Source of the DNA: Planctomycetota bacterium | GTDB lineage: Bacteria; Planctomycetota; UBA1135; UBA2386 | Assembly: GCA_020425915.1 (NCBI GenBank) | Contig: JAGQQZ010000380.1 | Coordinates: 1-7,207 of the forward strand | Reading direction: 5' to 3' | DNA: 7,207 bases | In this document: positions 6,963 through 7,207 of the stretch, in pieces | How positions within the stretch are numbered: the stretch's first letter is position 1 | Layout of the letters: each line of letters begins with the position of its first letter | Translations under genes and position numbers: made by a program | Notes under the pieces: model-generated | The model's database searches: none | Seen by the model: the letters and a program-made list of their open reading frames with translations, nothing else | Told to the model about the DNA's origin: nothing

Positions 6963-7047
6963 CTCGCGAGCGCTCGGGCTCGAAGGCGAAACGGAGGGGA
7001 ACGGGCGGACACTCCGGCAAGGGAACAGCGGAGTTGGACTCGAGATC

Positions 7048-7129
7048 TGGCGGGCGCCCGCCAACATCGGGATTGCCGATGTGAGTCCGCAATGCATCGG
7101 GATTCCCCGATGTTGGAGAGCGCCCGCCA
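7048..7129. repeat. Nested palindromic element (24-base inverted arms with internal hairpins)
   Basis: The arms 7048-7071 and 7106-7129 are inverted copies, 22 of 24 positions paired. Inside are two adjacent hairpins with nearly the same sequence: ACATCGG/CCGATGT (7064-7070 and 7076-7082, 5-base loop) and CATCGGG/CCCGATG (7095-7101 and 7106-7112, 4-base loop). CATCGGGATT occurs twice in direct orientation (7065-7074 and 7095-7104). The left arm also contains a perfect 14-base palindrome, GGCGGGCGCCCGCC (7049-7062). It begins 85 bases after the glycosyltransferase stop. No T-run follows on the plus strand, so it is not a canonical intrinsic terminator. A dispersed REP-like or MITE-like palindrome, or a structured 3' RNA end, are both possible. 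Confidence 0.75.
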
Positions 7130-7157
7130 CCTCGCGTGCCCGCTGGAACCGCGGCGC

Positions 7158-7198
7158 GCGCCGGCCAAGTGGCCTGCACCCCGCGTGTCGGCCGGCGC
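7158..7198. repeat. 9-bp perfect inverted repeat
   Basis: GCGCCGGCC (7158-7166) is matched by GGCCGGCGC (7190-7198) across 23 bases. The left arm can also pair locally as GGCC-AAGT-GGCC (7163-7174). No T-run is seen before the window ends. It may be part of a structured intergenic region together with the larger palindrome, or chance in GC-rich sequence. Confidence 0.4.
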
Positions 7199-7207
7199 CT
7201 TCCAAGA

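Larger units (their letters stand above)
6963..7207. other. Non-coding stretch downstream of the glycosyltransferase
   Basis: No supported gene is found in these 245 bases on either strand. Short open frames here lack family motifs, and the minus-strand ones run under the glycosyltransferase gene. The stretch holds a 10-base palindrome at the glycosyltransferase stop (GCTCGCGAGC, 6962-6971), the nested palindrome at 7048-7129 and the inverted repeat at 7158-7198. No tRNA or rRNA signature is seen. Confidence 0.7.

Noticed and set aside
6962..6975. Short overlapping palindromes at the glycosyltransferase stop (GCTCGCGAGC and GAGCGCTC) as a terminator.
   Set aside because: The palindromes are continuous with no loop space and no T-run; they are expected by chance in this GC-rich sequence.
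6726..7205. A 159-codon minus-strand open frame.
   Set aside because: It is antisense to the glycosyltransferase and runs through the nested palindrome, with no recognisable domain and a composition typical of shadow frames in GC-rich DNA.
1..7207. CRISPR arrays, tRNA or rRNA genes, insertion sequences, phage genes or defence systems.
   Set aside because: No regularly spaced direct repeats, no tRNA-like or rRNA-like sequence, and no transposase, integrase or known defence motifs were seen on either strand.

Overview
This is a GC-rich bacterial chromosomal window (about two thirds G+C by eye, not counted). It is almost fully coding, with six genes. None of the five visible start codons has a recognisable Shine-Dalgarno sequence, and rph begins with TTG. 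With the hybrid kinases and an unusual tandem glycosyltransferase, this suggests an environmental Gram-negative lineage such as Planctomycetota. That placement is a weak inference; no marker gene here settles it.

Layout. (1) 2-1015, plus strand: the 3' part of a hybrid histidine kinase (end of the dimerisation helix, ATPase domain, receiver domain). (2) 985-1698, minus: rph, RNase PH, convergent with the kinase and overlapping it by 31 bases. (3) 1774-3072, minus: a membrane-anchored protein built like a hybrid histidine kinase, but with the phospho-accepting His, the ATP-binding motifs and the receiver Asp all replaced. (4) 3102-4091, minus: a 329-residue protein whose second half resembles the C-terminal beta domain of family-38 alpha-mannosidases, without a catalytic barrel. 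(5) 4088-4741, minus: a class I SAM-dependent methyltransferase whose stop overlaps the next start in an ATGA. (6) 4848-6962, plus: a 704-residue GT-B glycosyltransferase with a degenerate first half and an intact GT4-type second half. (7) 6963-7207: non-coding DNA with a nested palindromic element at 7048-7129 and a smaller inverted repeat.

How the genes relate. Genes 5, 4, 3 and 2 are read leftward, with junctions of -4, +29 and +75 bases. They look like one transcription unit starting in the 106-base divergent gap shared with the glycosyltransferase. Methyltransferase, mannosidase-like beta domain and glycosyltransferase would fit glycan synthesis or modification, but this is inference from proximity. 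The most unusual items are the catalytically dead hybrid kinase and the palindromic element after the glycosyltransferase.
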